A DNA stretch of 64,000 nucleotides from Aquatica leii (lineage: Eukaryota > Arthropoda > Insecta > Coleoptera > Lampyridae). Position numbers and translations under genes: made by a program. Location: positions 224,710,532 to 224,774,531 of the forward strand of contig CM069432.1 in the NCBI GenBank assembly GCA_035610365.1. Reading direction: 5' to 3'. Within the stretch, counting starts at the first letter, position 1; every line of letters begins with the position of its first letter. A model generated the notes under the pieces. That model was not told the DNA's origin. It saw only the letters and a list, made by a program, of their open reading frames with translations, and did no database searches. Shown piece after piece: positions 44,885 through 56,427 of the stretch.

Positions 44885-45077
44885 TGTAATGTATTTTGTA
44901 ATGATGTAAAAGCACTGATTATTAGCTGTATACTGATAATATATAATAGGTATAATACTATAATAATTAATAATACAATAGTATTACTAGCGGGCATTAA
45001 CACTAGCGCGTGCTACCGTATGGCTGTGTCTCGTGTGCCACCGCCGGTACCGCCCTGGTTATATACAATACATAACA
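44885..45077 (-). repeat. Gypsy-B 5' LTR
   Basis: 193 bp, one mismatch to the 3' LTR. It contains a GC-rich block (CCACCGCCGGTACCGCCC on the plus strand) in an otherwise AT-rich LTR, probably promoter-proximal. Confidence 0.97.
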
Positions 45078-45082
45078 AGGTA

Positions 45083-45960
45083 TTTCTGTATAAAAAAATT
45101 GCCGTGTATTCGGATCATCTTCGTTCAATTTAAACCAAACTGTTAATGTAGTATCGTTTCAAGCTGCTTTATGTTCAATGTATTAGTTTTTATAATATCG
45201 AAATTTGCGCAATCATGACTTTTGGTAAACATATATACTTTACTGTTTTCACTAGTGCACACATTTTGACATTGATGTGACAGTTGAATTTCAAGCACAG
45301 AAATATATTGTCAGGAACAATCCAACTATTTTCGACAGTTTTACCCTTTATTGTCACAGTCACAAATTATTTTTTCGGCGATAAAGTGCATAACTATTTA
45401 CATTGACATTAGTTTTAGCATGAAATTGCTTGGGAAAATTTTAGTACAATTGCCTCCGTTTTTGCATAGAATTTCTGAATGTAAGTTTTCAGTGATTTTT
45501 TTTCATTTAGGGTTACAGGTCATTGTAACGATTTGGTGGCCCATATTTGCAAACAATAGCCATTGCATCATTGTAATTTTGTGCCATGTTTCTTAGACTT
45601 CTTTGAAATGAAGACGGCATAGTTACAGGTTTACCTGAAAATAATCCAGCTTGTTCAACTTTGGAATTTATTTAACTAATCCGCTGTACAGCTTTGTTCA
45701 AATTTTTGGTGGTTATAATTTAGTCAATTAAACTAAATTTTAACGTACACATCAAACAAAGTTGTTGGGATAATTTCCTAGCACGAAGAATAAGATTCAG
45801 TTCTCCATAAAGCCATTCGGTACCCGCTATACTGCATTTGTGCCATTGAGCCAACTTTTTGCAGAGCCAGATTTGCTGTCCATCCCTGATCACCGTATGG
45901 AAAAAATAAACCAAGTGTGACCATCTGGGTCATTACCCCGACAATATATTAAAAAGTCAC
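45083..45960 (-). pseudogene. Helitron-like N domain and Rep-proximal segment
   Basis: Minus-strand reading in several frames: LFFPYGDQGW, RARKLSQQLCLMCTLKFSLI, the diagnostic VTMPSSFQRS, RNMAQNYNDAMAIVCKYGPP, then NSWIVPDNIFLC, FNCHINVKMC and KSHDCANFDI. These are the Helitron_like_N blocks (LPSSFxGGPRYMxQNYQDAMAI ... VVPxNPxLxxKYNCHINVE). Many stops are present. Downstream the Gypsy-B insertion at AGGTA interrupts it, and the reading resumes at 40,429. Confidence 0.8.
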
Positions 45961-46450
45961 GTTTAAGAAGTAGCTCACTATCTTTGTTTTAAAATATGAC
46001 GGCTATTTCATTTATTGTTTGTGGATTGTAGCGTTTTGAATCCGAGTTACGATCATCACTATCTTTAAGAGTTGAATTCCTTTTTTATTAGCTTTCATCT
46101 AAGATTTGTCCATAAATCCGAAAGCAGTACGGTTCATATCCAGGAGTAACTGCAGTTTGTGCACTCATTGAAACAAAAACAAATGACTTATTATAGAATC
46201 TGATATTATCTTTCAATTTTTTTGAATTCGTATATATCCTTGTTAGTAATTCAGTAATGAGAAAATGTGTTTTTAATTTTTCAAGTTTTAATTTACTTTT
46301 ATATTCAATTGGTTTTCCTTTACTAGGTTTTTAGATTGACAAAATTCCGGAACGGTAAACTTATTAATAACTGGCAAATTATCAGTAATAATCTGAGGAG
46401 CATTACGATTTGGGTTAGCCTTTGCGTAACCTGTAGAAATTATTTTTAAT
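45961..46450 (-). other. Probable upstream part of the Helitron, decayed
   Basis: Same strand and composition as the Helitron N domain. I cannot align individual blocks. Confidence 0.3.
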
Positions 46451-49400
46451 TTAAAAACCAAAATAATTTAAAATTTTTAGTGTGAAAATTTTTATTTCAA
46501 TTAGTTTTATTATTACGTAAATAAAACGATTTTCAATAAAAACAAAATTATATTTAATCTGTTGTTGCGTAATTTTTTTAAAGCTTTCCTTCAGTTGTGT
46601 TAATTTTTTTTTCTTACTTATTATATATTTTATGCAAGCATTTCTTTGTTTATGCTTGAATACGATGTCTTGTAAAATCGTTAAAGTACGTATATTTGAT
46701 TTGATAAGAGTGAATAGGCAATCACGTGGAAACCAATTGCCATATTTGCACAAGAAGTTTTATTCGCACCACAGAAAATTCCACATTTATAAATTGGCAG
46801 ATGCCTATCAAATAACGAGTCGAGTTCGCAATTTCCGGACTTGAATGCACTTTCGGTCGTTTATTCTTTACCTAAATCAACACATTTCTCATAATTTAGA
46901 AACCTGACGTTTATATCTCGTAAGCGATTTTATTTTGTTTATTAAAAGTATCAAGAAAACGTCGTCGTTTTAATAAATTATCATTGTCAATAGTTTATAA
47001 AAAGATTTAAAAATTACTTTGTGGTTTATGTGTTTGTCTACTCGTAAAAACTTTTTTGTTGTTTTATATCAATATTTGAGTTGTAAACTTTAGCGTATTA
47101 TTGAATAAACACATGTAACATAATATTATTAAACATTTAAATGAAAAGTTTTATAATTAAATTGGTTCAATATAACACTTTTGTAGTATCTTAATTAATA
47201 TGTAAATTGATTAGTAATTTTACGATAGCGCTTTCTACACACTAATTTAAATTTAAATAACAATACTAAATTGAAAATGCGTTAAAAGCAAATTTGAAAG
47301 TGATTTACATATTTACTTAAAAAATTGATTTTTTTAGCAACGTTATTAAAGTAAAAACAAAAAATAATTAATTAAAATAAAACACATAAAGATAATTTAA
47401 TGTTCATTGATAAAAATACACTGCTTACATAATTATCGCTCTTTCAGCAACCTTTAAATTGTGTATAAATGTAAATTAATTCAAACTTAAAATAAACATA
47501 TATTGTCTGAAAGGAATGAAAAAGACTGTCTCAAGAGAGTTATCTAAAAAAAAAACTTAGGCAATGTGCCAACAACTTTTTAGTAGCGTGATATGTTCAA
47601 TTATATTTAAAAGCACTCTAGTATTTTCTTGCAGCAATATTGCATCTGACATTAGAACTAAAAGAATATACACAAATTAAAACTTTAGCGCAATAACTTT
47701 TTTAACTACAACTTAAATTTTACATTTAAAACATACTATTTTTATAAATTAAGTTGTGAGACATCGTTATTACGTTTATATAACGTTGCAATGCAAAATA
47801 CATAGCAGCGTGTAGGTAGTCGCCAAAGTATGCTGCAATAAAGTATTTTTTGTTGTTATGTTTGTTTTGATTAAACGAGTATTTTAGTATTTTCTTTCTA
47901 GAAGCAAACTTGAGTTCAACTCTAATTTTCTGCTTCAGGTAATCTGTAGAAAATTAGAGAACAGACGGTACACTAAATCTATAAATTAAGTTCCAAGTTT
48001 ATTTCACGATATTAAATTATAATATAAATAACAAATGTAATAGTCTTAATTACAACAAAACAAGGTTTTATAATACTGATAAATAAACTTTTACCGAATT
48101 TTAAAGTATTTAATAAATATTAGAAATTTTATCACAAGAACGTTTTAAGAAATATTGTAATATTCTTGTTTAAATACATTTTAAACGTTTTAATATAAAC
48201 TCAAATCCAAACAAATGTTATTTTATTACTATTTAATTTTGCCATTGAGATACAGAGTAATAAAGAAACGTTTTCAGCAAATGCTTTAATCAAAATCTTA
48301 AGCGATATAGTTTTCTGTTTTATTTTACATTAATTTAAAACGCAAAAGAAATATGTAGTTTAAATATATGCCAATTTTTTAAAGTTAAAAGAAATGTAAT
48401 TTACGCTTAATATTATTGTATTAAAATTTTAGAAATACATTAACAATTATAATGTTTTTAATCTAAATTTGAAAACAATTTAAACACTTTTTTTTGACTC
48501 GTAGTGTTTTCTATACTTGTGTTTTTATAACAATTTTAATTTTTTACAAGCATGTGAGCTTTTAAGGAAACTTTTAAACTTATATATTTTCTTTATAAAT
48601 ACGTTGTCAATCATTAACGCAAATGCAACCTTTTGACATAATTTAATGTAGCAGATAATTTAAGTACATAAGCAAAATAATGATAGTGTAAAACGTAATA
48701 TATTTTTCATGATCTATTTATTAAAGTAAACGTTACAAAACGTAGTTTAATTCGGTTACAAATTTGGTGGTTAGTTCCTAATTAGTTAATTAAATTATTG
48801 TAACTAAATTTAGTTTTTAAAATTTCATGTAGGTTAATGTAAACTATGGTTGCTTGTATTTATTAAATTTTGTTTTTTTTAAAGTAAAATAACTTTAGGC
48901 GCTACTTGAGAGTAACTTTTTTTCTGGCGGAAGTAACGCTGCCGTAATTTCCACTATTCAAAAACAGTAACTAAACATTTTTTAAATTTACATTGCTAGC
49001 GTTTCTTTTGATATGAGCTATTCTAACCTTTAATTTTGATGTGACTATCTAGGTGTTTATAAATCGTTGTTTTAAATTTTATTTTAATTTTTAATTAATT
49101 TCAGTGATTAGTGAACATAATTTAAAAAGCGAGAGTGGTTTAAAAATAATTTTATACAAAATATAAAACATCATTATTATAAAACAAAGCATTGTTCAAT
49201 TTATTTAAACAGAGTTCCAGGAACATGTTATTTTTTCATCAAAAGAAAAATCAACAACCTGAAATACTATTTATTTGAATTTAACTTTAATTTTTTAAGA
49301 AATACCTGTCACAAATGCCAAAAAAATTTATTTCAAACGCGGATTTCTTTTTTACTTTATAATATTGTTTAATTCAAATTAACAAATGCAACTACAAATT

Positions 49401-51331
49401 GTATTAAATTTTAATAATTTATTTAACTACTTATTTACATTTTTAATAAATAAATTAAAATTTAATATTTAGAAGTATAAAAAATTATCAAGCAGTATAA
49501 CTTTAACTCATTAATAATTACAAAGCCGATTTTGTTTTTAATTACCAAAATTTTGAATTTTTTTAAATGAATAATAATAAATTATTCATTTTGGTTTTTT
49601 AATATATTAGGAGTTGCATTAAAAACAGCCTTATTATTAATAAATTGTATTAAATCTTTAGTAAATTTCTGTAAGTGGTTTATGTTATTTTATTTTATTT
49701 TGTCAAATTAACTTTTTGATTGACAACAGTGTTTCTGTTAAACACAGAAAAAATTAATCAGTTTTGTTTATAACTTTAACGCAACACGTAGTGTTCTGCA
49801 AAATTAATTAAAAACGTCTTAAAATAGAAAGTTGCGTTTCTAAAAAAAAATTTATTGTAATACTTGATTATTTTAATAACATTTTATTACATATTTTTGT
49901 TTTACTTTATGGTTAAATAACTAAAAAATTTAAAGTAGTATTTTTACGTAACTCAGTTTTAATTATGTAATAACAATTATAAAAATTGACAGCAAGAAAA
50001 AACAATTTAAATAATTTTATCAAGCCTGTAAACGAGTTTTGTCTAATATTTTTATTATTAGTTATTATATATAATATAATGTTTATTAAATAAAATTTTG
50101 TAATTAACAATATTAATGGTTAATATAATTATTGTTAATTTTTATGTAGCAAGACTTACTAACGCGATTTTAAATTAATACGTTACGAATTGATAATTTA
50201 ACTTATTGTATTCAATAATGATAAATTTGAAACTATAATCATTTGGCGTAGTTTTTGTCAATTATCAAAAACGATTTAATTAAATGTGTTTTCAATTTGC
50301 CAAATTTTCAACAGTTATGAATTTATTTTAATTCAAAAAAAAATTTAATCATTTTAATTTGCTAAAATAATTTTATTTGTGAAAAATTACACACAATTAT
50401 AAAAAAACGTTTAAAATTTAACACTTTTATGTGTTTACGAATAACATATTGCTTTATTAAACTGTAATTAAAAATTCGTTTATTTTACAATTACAATGTT
50501 ATTAATCAACTACTCAGAATTTTTTACTACTACTAACTATTTTGTTTTTTCAGTAAAATTTTAAATTGTTTAAGTTTAAGGCAGACATTTATTTATCTAA
50601 AGGTATAGTTTTTTAAACCTTTATCGGTTACATTTATTATGTTATTTTACAAGAATTGAAGATCAAATTTAAGTCAAACATAAAGATAACATATATCTAG
50701 AACGTGAAGCTTAGCTTTTTACTTTAAAAAACTACATAATATGGAAAAAATCATAAAACAGCTAGGACAGACATCGAAAAAATCTAACTCTACGTTGTAG
50801 CCGCACATTATATCAAAAACGTACATAAATTAGTAATAAGCAATGTATCAACTAAAAAAATTATTCAAACGGAAACATGCTATTTCACTTTTTTGTAGAT
50901 AGTCCTACCCAACGCAGCAGGTGTCAATACTGTACACCGAGAACATTGAAATTAAAGCACGGAAAAAGGAAAACTAATTTAATTAAAACTGCTATTTTTC
51001 AATAATGGGTACCTTGTAATGTGTTATTAATTGTTAATTTTAGTATTGTTTATGATATACATACATATTTATATAAATAAACGCTTCAAATAAATCATTT
51101 ATTATAAATTGATGATAAATTTTGAGTAAATAGTATTAGTACTTCTTTTCATAAAGGAAGGGAAAATACTGTAGTTATGTTAACACCTTATTAAATAATT
51201 CTAATTCATAAAAACAATTATATTTGCTAAAACAATATAAAGACGTCTGACTTGCTCGTTTTTATTTAGTTTCATTAAAATAAGCGGTTAATATTAATAT
51301 TAGCAAAGCAAATTCTATAATTTCTTTATAA
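46451..51331. other. Long AT-rich interval, nothing recognised
   Basis: Nearly 5 kb of very AT-rich DNA. Short open stretches at 46451-46753 (-), 46632-46844 (+) and 49913-50110 (-) have no motif I recognise. A small hairpin, CTAATTTTCTGC with GTAGAAAATTAG, lies near 47,920-47,960. No RNA gene or ordered repeat is seen. Confidence 0.55.
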
Positions 51332-51358
51332 TGTAGTCTGAAGGTTGTAATAATTATA

Positions 51359-51413
<55 letters not shown>

Positions 51414-51547
51414 TTTTAATAACATAGATACTAAAACCATAAACATTTACCAATAGAATAGAATGATAATCTGCGCTTTTCTCTAAATATATGAACCTAC
51501 TCTCTTAAGTCAAGATTCCCCGCTACAATGATCCATTAGAGTCCGCA
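51332..51547 (-). repeat. Gypsy-C 3' LTR with TA microsatellite
   Basis: Contains (TA)n at 51,362-51,410, which replaces a short AGATAAATATAAAT segment of the other LTR. The end GTCCGCA matches GTCTGCA of the 5' LTR. Confidence 0.8.
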
Positions 51548-51667
51548 CGGCCATCCTGCAACGTCTCTCGTCCTCGAAGGACAACCACCTGAACACACAA
51601 ACTAGTATTAGTATATTGTTGGACTAAACTAGCCAATGAGACTAGTGATGCTTAAAATACTCAGGGG

Positions 51668-51938
51668 TGCCATTGAGGGCAATTTTATGCCAGCGAAGAC
51701 AGTCTTATGCCAGCGAGAGCAATCTTTATGCCAGCAAAGACAATTGTTATGCCAGCAAGGACAATCGTTCTGCCACCAAAAACAATGATTCTGCCAGCGA
51801 GGGCAATCCTTATGCTATCAAAGGCAATCTTTGTGCCAGCAAGGGCAATCATTATGTCAGAGAGGGCAATCTCTATGCCAGCGAGGGCAAACTCTATGCC
51901 AGCGAAAGCAATCTTTATCCCAGCGAAGGCAGTCTTAT
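51668..51938. repeat. 21-bp minisatellite, about 13 units
   Basis: Tandem degenerate units of consensus TGCCAGCGAGGGCAATCTTA plus one base, 20-21 bp each, between the Gypsy-C 3' LTR and the integrase tail. Because 21 bp is seven codons, more than one plus-strand frame stays open across the array (heptads such as MPARAIF and YASEGNL), and one minus frame gives KIALAGI. Openness here is a by-product of the unit, not evidence of a gene. Confidence 0.95.
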
Positions 51939-52070
51939 GTATATTAAGACACTTACCTTACGATTTCTGTATATCAAACGATGTCATGTGTTCTATACCA
52001 ACAACGCCGCCATATGCACGGTTGGATCGTTGCGTATGTCATTTTTCTCTTACTCTATATCTGTCGTTTT

Positions 52071-52380
52071 CTAAGACCTCAACGGACGTAAAAGGACCTT
52101 AAATGTTGGTAGTAATTTCTTGCTCTCGTTATTACCGGGAAAACGGGAAATTTTTGATAATACTAAGTCTCTCACTTGAAAGAATTTAGGTGGCCTGCGT
52201 TTTTTTTTTAACGTAAGGTCTTGTTTAACTCGATTGAGTTCCAGTTTTTGGGCTGCTTTTTTACGAATTTTGGTGTTATCTATGGGTTGTTCTTCGTGTA
52301 GTTCGTATTTGTCTGTATCTGTTTTCAACTGAAAGCCGAAGAAAAGCTCTGTAGGCGTGTATTGTGTTATTCTATGTTGT
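52071..52380 (-). pseudogene. Gypsy-C integrase C-terminal region
   Basis: QYTPTELFFGFQLKTDTDKY, then KKAAQKLELNRVKQ, PKFFQVRDLVLSKIS and KKLLPTFKV. This is the tail of Gypsy integrases (target-region TPxELxFG, a basic helix, and the FxxGDLVLxK SH3-like fold). It follows the gag zinc knuckle within about 80 bp, showing the large internal deletion. Confidence 0.75.
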
Positions 52381-52439
52381 TTGTTGTTTAGGTTTTGCTG
52401 AATTTAGTTTAGTTTAGTTATAGATGTATATTTAAAATT

Positions 52440-53342
52440 TTCTACACTGTTTGATTTATGATGTCGTAACTTAGTTGAACAACTTCTTTCAATATGACCT
52501 TTTGTGTGACAGAAATTGCAAGTTTGTTGTATATAATCGCAAGTTACACAATTTAATTTGTAATGGAAAAGTTTTCTAACCTAATTTTTAAAATTATTAT
52601 TACTGGAAGTGTAGCATTTTTGATTGAACACGTTTTTAGATGGGCCTTGAGGAATTTATTTGTTTTTACTGTAAATTTTATTTTTCAAATAAGCCCATAA
52701 CACATTAGGGTCGGCAACAGTTGAAACTTCAACGGCGGTACTTGTGTTGCTATCATTGATAGCACCAATAACTAAAGAAACTTTATCGGCGTCGGAAAAA
52801 TTTAACCGTAATTTATTAATTTTGGCTGAATGCGCAAAATGAATATCATATAATGAACAGCCTTCCGTCAGTTTATGGATGGTAATATCCGTTAATAAAT
52901 TATACGCGTTACGATTTGTTTTAAATGTATTTTTGAGGATTAACATCCACTGCGCCCAAGTAAGCTTAGACCAACCAATTTTCAATATAACTATCATATC
53001 AAGTTTTAGCAGTCCACATTTGTTTAACGCTTGATATACAATGAAATTTTTGGACCATTTATGAATCTGAGCATTATGTTAGAGTACGTCTAGCCAATCT
53101 TCAATATCTATCGATTTAGGATCAAATTCTGGAATTATATTAGAAAGTCTAATATTGGGATTAAAATAAGCACTGTAGGACTGGTACTAGCTAATGTTAT
53201 TGCTTACGTTTTTATTGCGTTAAGATTTTGTTTGCCTATGCCGTTTGTGCCTTGGTATTGTTCTACTTGCGTCTTTGTTAGAGGACGAAGATGAGGAGGA
53301 TGTAGAGCGAATTTTTTTACTTTTTTTCTTTGGTGGTGACAT
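52440..53342 (-). pseudogene. Gypsy-C gag
   Basis: From ATG at 53,342 (MSPPKKKSKKIRSTSS, a basic N-terminus) through NIIPEFDPKSIDIEDWLDVL and KLTWAQWMLILKNTFKTNRN to a full zinc knuckle CNFCHTKGHIERSC (CX2CX4HX4C) near 52,490-52,530. The longest open part is 52,997-52,656. Several stops interrupt it. This capsid-nucleocapsid protein belongs to a different Gypsy lineage from Gypsy-B. Confidence 0.75.
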
Positions 53343-53398
53343 TCTGATTTCTGAAGCTTCTTTTAACAGACACACACACACGATTTGCTCATTTCTGA

Positions 53399-53593
53399 TG
53401 TAGTCTTAGAATTGTAATAATTATAAAAGAGATAAATATAAATAAACAGTTTAAATAACATGGATACTGAAACAATGCGTTCACAACTTATGAAAGTTTA
53501 CGAATAGAATGATAATCTAAGCTTTTCTCTAAATATATGATCCTACTCCTTTAAGTCAGGATTTCCCGCTACAACAATCCATTGGCGTCTGCA
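53399..53593 (-). repeat. Gypsy-C 5' LTR
   Basis: 195 bp, begins TGCAGACGCC and ends AGACTACA on the minus strand. The sequence following it inside the element (TCAGAAATGAGC) does not start with TGG, so the primer-binding site is unclear. Confidence 0.8.
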
Positions 53594-54529
53594 ATAAGTA
53601 ATAAGTAAATTGCGTTGTAGAAAAATTCGGAAAACCTTTAGGTCATATTGTATTTGTTAATAAAAAAAAACTAGATTTGCTTGGAGCAAATAAGAATTAA
53701 AATCCTTTTGAATGAAATTATATCTAATTCTTCGTAAGGAATTAATTACCGATACAAATGTTTAGAAAATTAATGATTTATTTAGATGAAATAGAGCAAA
53801 CACATGTCTACTAATGTTGAATACTAAACATAGGTTACTAATAAAAATATATAATGTATAATTAATAATGCGTATAAGCCCCCTAGTTGTAAATATAATG
53901 TTGTAACCGTGTGGATATAGATGCTACCAATGTCTGAATGAAGTCTTTGTTTATGGCATTCAACGCATCTAGCGCGGTGTTGAAGAATACAATTTCGCTG
54001 TTGCTGATTTCAAATTAACTACATGACTTCAGCCCGAACGTTTTCAATGATGTTAAAACTTTTTCATATACATACATATATATTTCGCACTTGTTTATGA
54101 CCTATAAAAAGTCAACTTTCCCGTGAACGGGAAATTTTTTTATAGTGCTTCATTGTTTTCAACTTTTAGAATTACACTAGTGACAATATTACCGACTAAT
54201 TTTACAACAATTATTTTTAAACACTTAAACTAGAGTCAAGTTCTGGCCTAAAATATACTTGAATGTAGTTTAATAGTTTTCTGTCTTATAATAATTTTTG
54301 TTGAATTCAAATTTTCGCGCCACGTTAAACCATATTCTTATTATTATACCTTTGTCGGTAACTGTAAAGGTTATTAATTTATTATTTTTGCCATCTCATA
54401 AGAATAATACAAGAAAACATCCATTATTTTCAAATCTATAGTCAAACGAATTAAATCATTTCGTCGACAAATACCAAAAATACCAAATATCAAAAGTACT
54501 TGTAAGAAGATAGTATTACTATCGGAAGG
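53594..54529. other. Unassigned DNA
   Basis: AT-rich with a slightly less AT-rich patch around 53,930-54,050. No coding or repeat structure can be supported. Confidence 0.5.
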
Positions 54530-55020
54530 GACATTTTTACATACAAGTCAAACTCAAACCTTTCTCAATAATTGTTTTGCATCTGAGGCTTCACAAATAA
54601 ATTTGGTTACCTGCTTTGCAGTTAATACTTTAGATTTTTTAGGTATGTAACAAACACCTTGATGCGTAAGAAATGCGACTAGAAGTATTAGTTAGGTGTG
54701 TGTTTTCTGATTTGTACTTATTTAGTAACTTCTACATTTTCTTTAATAGCTAGACAGTTTTTTATCATGGAGAATTAACTCCGCAGAGTAGACGGTTTCA
54801 GAAGTTGAACTTTCTCAAACAAATAAACAAGAAAAACATTGACATCATCACCCGCAGATTTAAATTTTTTTTGTTGGCGCTATTCACAAAACAAACGATA
54901 TTCTTTTTCATACGTTTTGAGATTTTTTTGAAGTAGTTCTGCTGCTTATTGAATAACATTTTCTGATATTTCAAAACTATGTTGTATCAAATCCTATTAC
55001 TTTGCGTCAAAACAAATTAT
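54530..55020 (-). pseudogene. Tyrosine recombinase (Crypton-like) N-terminal fragment
   Basis: The minus strand reads AAELLQKNLKTYEKEYRLFC, then (after a stop) RQQKKFKSAGDDVNVFLVYL, LKPSTLRS, FSMIKNCLAIKENVEV and LRIKVFVTYLKN. This resembles the SAM-like core-binding domain of tyrosine recombinases from repetitive Crypton-like insect elements (YExxYxxFxxWxxxxxxxxxxExVLLxYF, LxPSTLWxxYSMLKxxL). The catalytic R-H-R-Y domain is not found downstream. Confidence 0.55.
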
Positions 55021-56427
55021 GCATAAAATTTCCAATGCATTCTAAATATGTATTGTTTTTATGAATGGTAATTCAAAAAATATGTATTTTAATTTTTATA
55101 TGTTTTCTTGTAAATTTTTAGATCGGTATAATGAAAAATATCGTTTACTACACGACAAAAAAGGCTTGCGTTCCCGTGCGAAGGTCGCACTAAAAAAACT
55201 TTGTTATGAGCTTGGTAATAAAATATACATACTATTTAAATGCCGCCGTTTATTTTTTTAGGCACAATCACAATTTTTAACAAAGCCGTTAAAATACAGC
55301 CAGGAAAGCCTGTTTCTTGTATAGCGCTATTAAGAATGGAAAATGGATTTTCTGTAGGGTGTACAATTAAAGTCATATTTTGAGCTTCAATAGAAATTCT
55401 AACGACGGTTTTCTCAATGGTATACTCGTGGTCTCATTGTACACGCACACGACAAACATGCAACATTACATAAAATTCACGGACGGTACGACCTCTCGAC
55501 AATTTGGCAACAATACGCGCTTTTTAAGTATAAGGTACCGTGAAGAAAAATCTTCAATAGCAAAAGAACTAGTATGATCTACAACTCATTATCTGCATTT
55601 ATAACCACCTTTAGTTTCCCACAAGAAGACAGTTCCATGGTTTGATGATTTTCAGTAACAAAAAATGAAGGTATGAAATAACAAATTGATTGTAAAAAGT
55701 TCTTCTTGTTGGTTAGGCTGGGTGTCAATCTGTGGCCGATAATTGTGCGGTCTTTAAAAGGTAGAAAATAAACAAAATTGATGAGGCAACTGAAAAAATC
55801 AAGAAACAATAGTAATGTTTCCAAATATCTTAAAAACTGTAGGTATAGAAAAACAATATCTTAAATAGCGCAACATACGGAAAGATTCCATAAAAAAGTG
55901 TTTATTAGGATATATTTATCAAAATAAAGAAAACATTTGCTGTGGTGTTATTATTTCATGTTAGGGCTACCATAAATGCTAACCACAATATAAATTAAAG
56001 CAATTACTAAAGTGTATTTGAATTTTTAAATAGAAAATCAGTCGGACTTAAACCCAAAAAGTAGTTTTGAGCATAGAAAATATAAAGGTTTTTATATACC
56101 AAGTTTCAGATGAAATATATTTGTATGTATAAGGTGAATAAATTTATCGTAGTTTAGGAATGTTTAACCAAGACTTTTTGAAACAATAAGCTTTTATATT
56201 TCGGACAGCTAGAACATGCCGTAAACCAAAGCTTGTTCAATTAGGAGTTGATGACATTCCGGATCTGCAATCCTCATTACCGATCACTTTGCGAGATACT
56301 AAAACTAAAAAGAATCAAATTTTTAGTGTAGTTGCCAACTGTAGATCACAAGTTCTGCAAAACTTTTTAAAAAGTATGGTGCTTTACGCCCGATAAATAC
56401 GTATATTTGCCGTTTTTTCTTGACTTA
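55021..56427. other. Unassigned DNA
   Basis: Contains modest open stretches on both strands (55061-55261 +, 55380-55577 +, 55824-55579 -). The minus-strand one is hydrophobic at its start. None carries a domain I recognise, and there is no evidence linking them to the recombinase fragment. Confidence 0.4.

Larger units (their letters stand above)
40430..45077 (-). mobile_element. Gypsy-B: young full-length Ty3/Gypsy element
   Basis: A 4,648-bp element bounded by 193-bp LTRs (40,430-40,622 and 44,885-45,077) that begin TG and end CA and differ at a single base. It is flanked by the exact 5-bp duplication AGGTA (40,425-40,429 and 45,078-45,082). All coding is on the minus strand: gag, protease, RT, RNase H, integrase. 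It sits inside the Helitron remnant. The near-identical LTRs imply a recent insertion, yet one in-frame stop and two frameshifts interrupt gag-pol. Confidence 0.97.
51332..53593 (-). mobile_element. Gypsy-C: internally deleted LTR element
   Basis: Two related LTRs (51,332-51,547, 216 bp; 53,399-53,593, 195 bp) share TGTAGTCT at one end, a TATGATCCTACTC-like middle and CCCGCTACA ... GTCYGCA at the other. They are flanked by ATAA (51,328-51,331 and 53,594-53,597). The left LTR is longer because of a (TA)n expansion. Between them on the minus strand are gag, then directly the integrase C-terminus, so protease, RT, RNase H and the integrase core are deleted. The LTRs are clearly more diverged than those of Gypsy-B, so this is an older insertion. 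Confidence 0.85.

Noticed and set aside
51262..51453. Open stretch with IYIYIY run
   Set aside because: It is the (TA)n microsatellite in the Gypsy-C LTR read in frame.
51667..52102. Two overlapping plus-strand ORFs of about 130 codons with heptad repeats
   Set aside because: The 21-bp minisatellite keeps several frames open at once, and both lie antisense to a Gypsy element.
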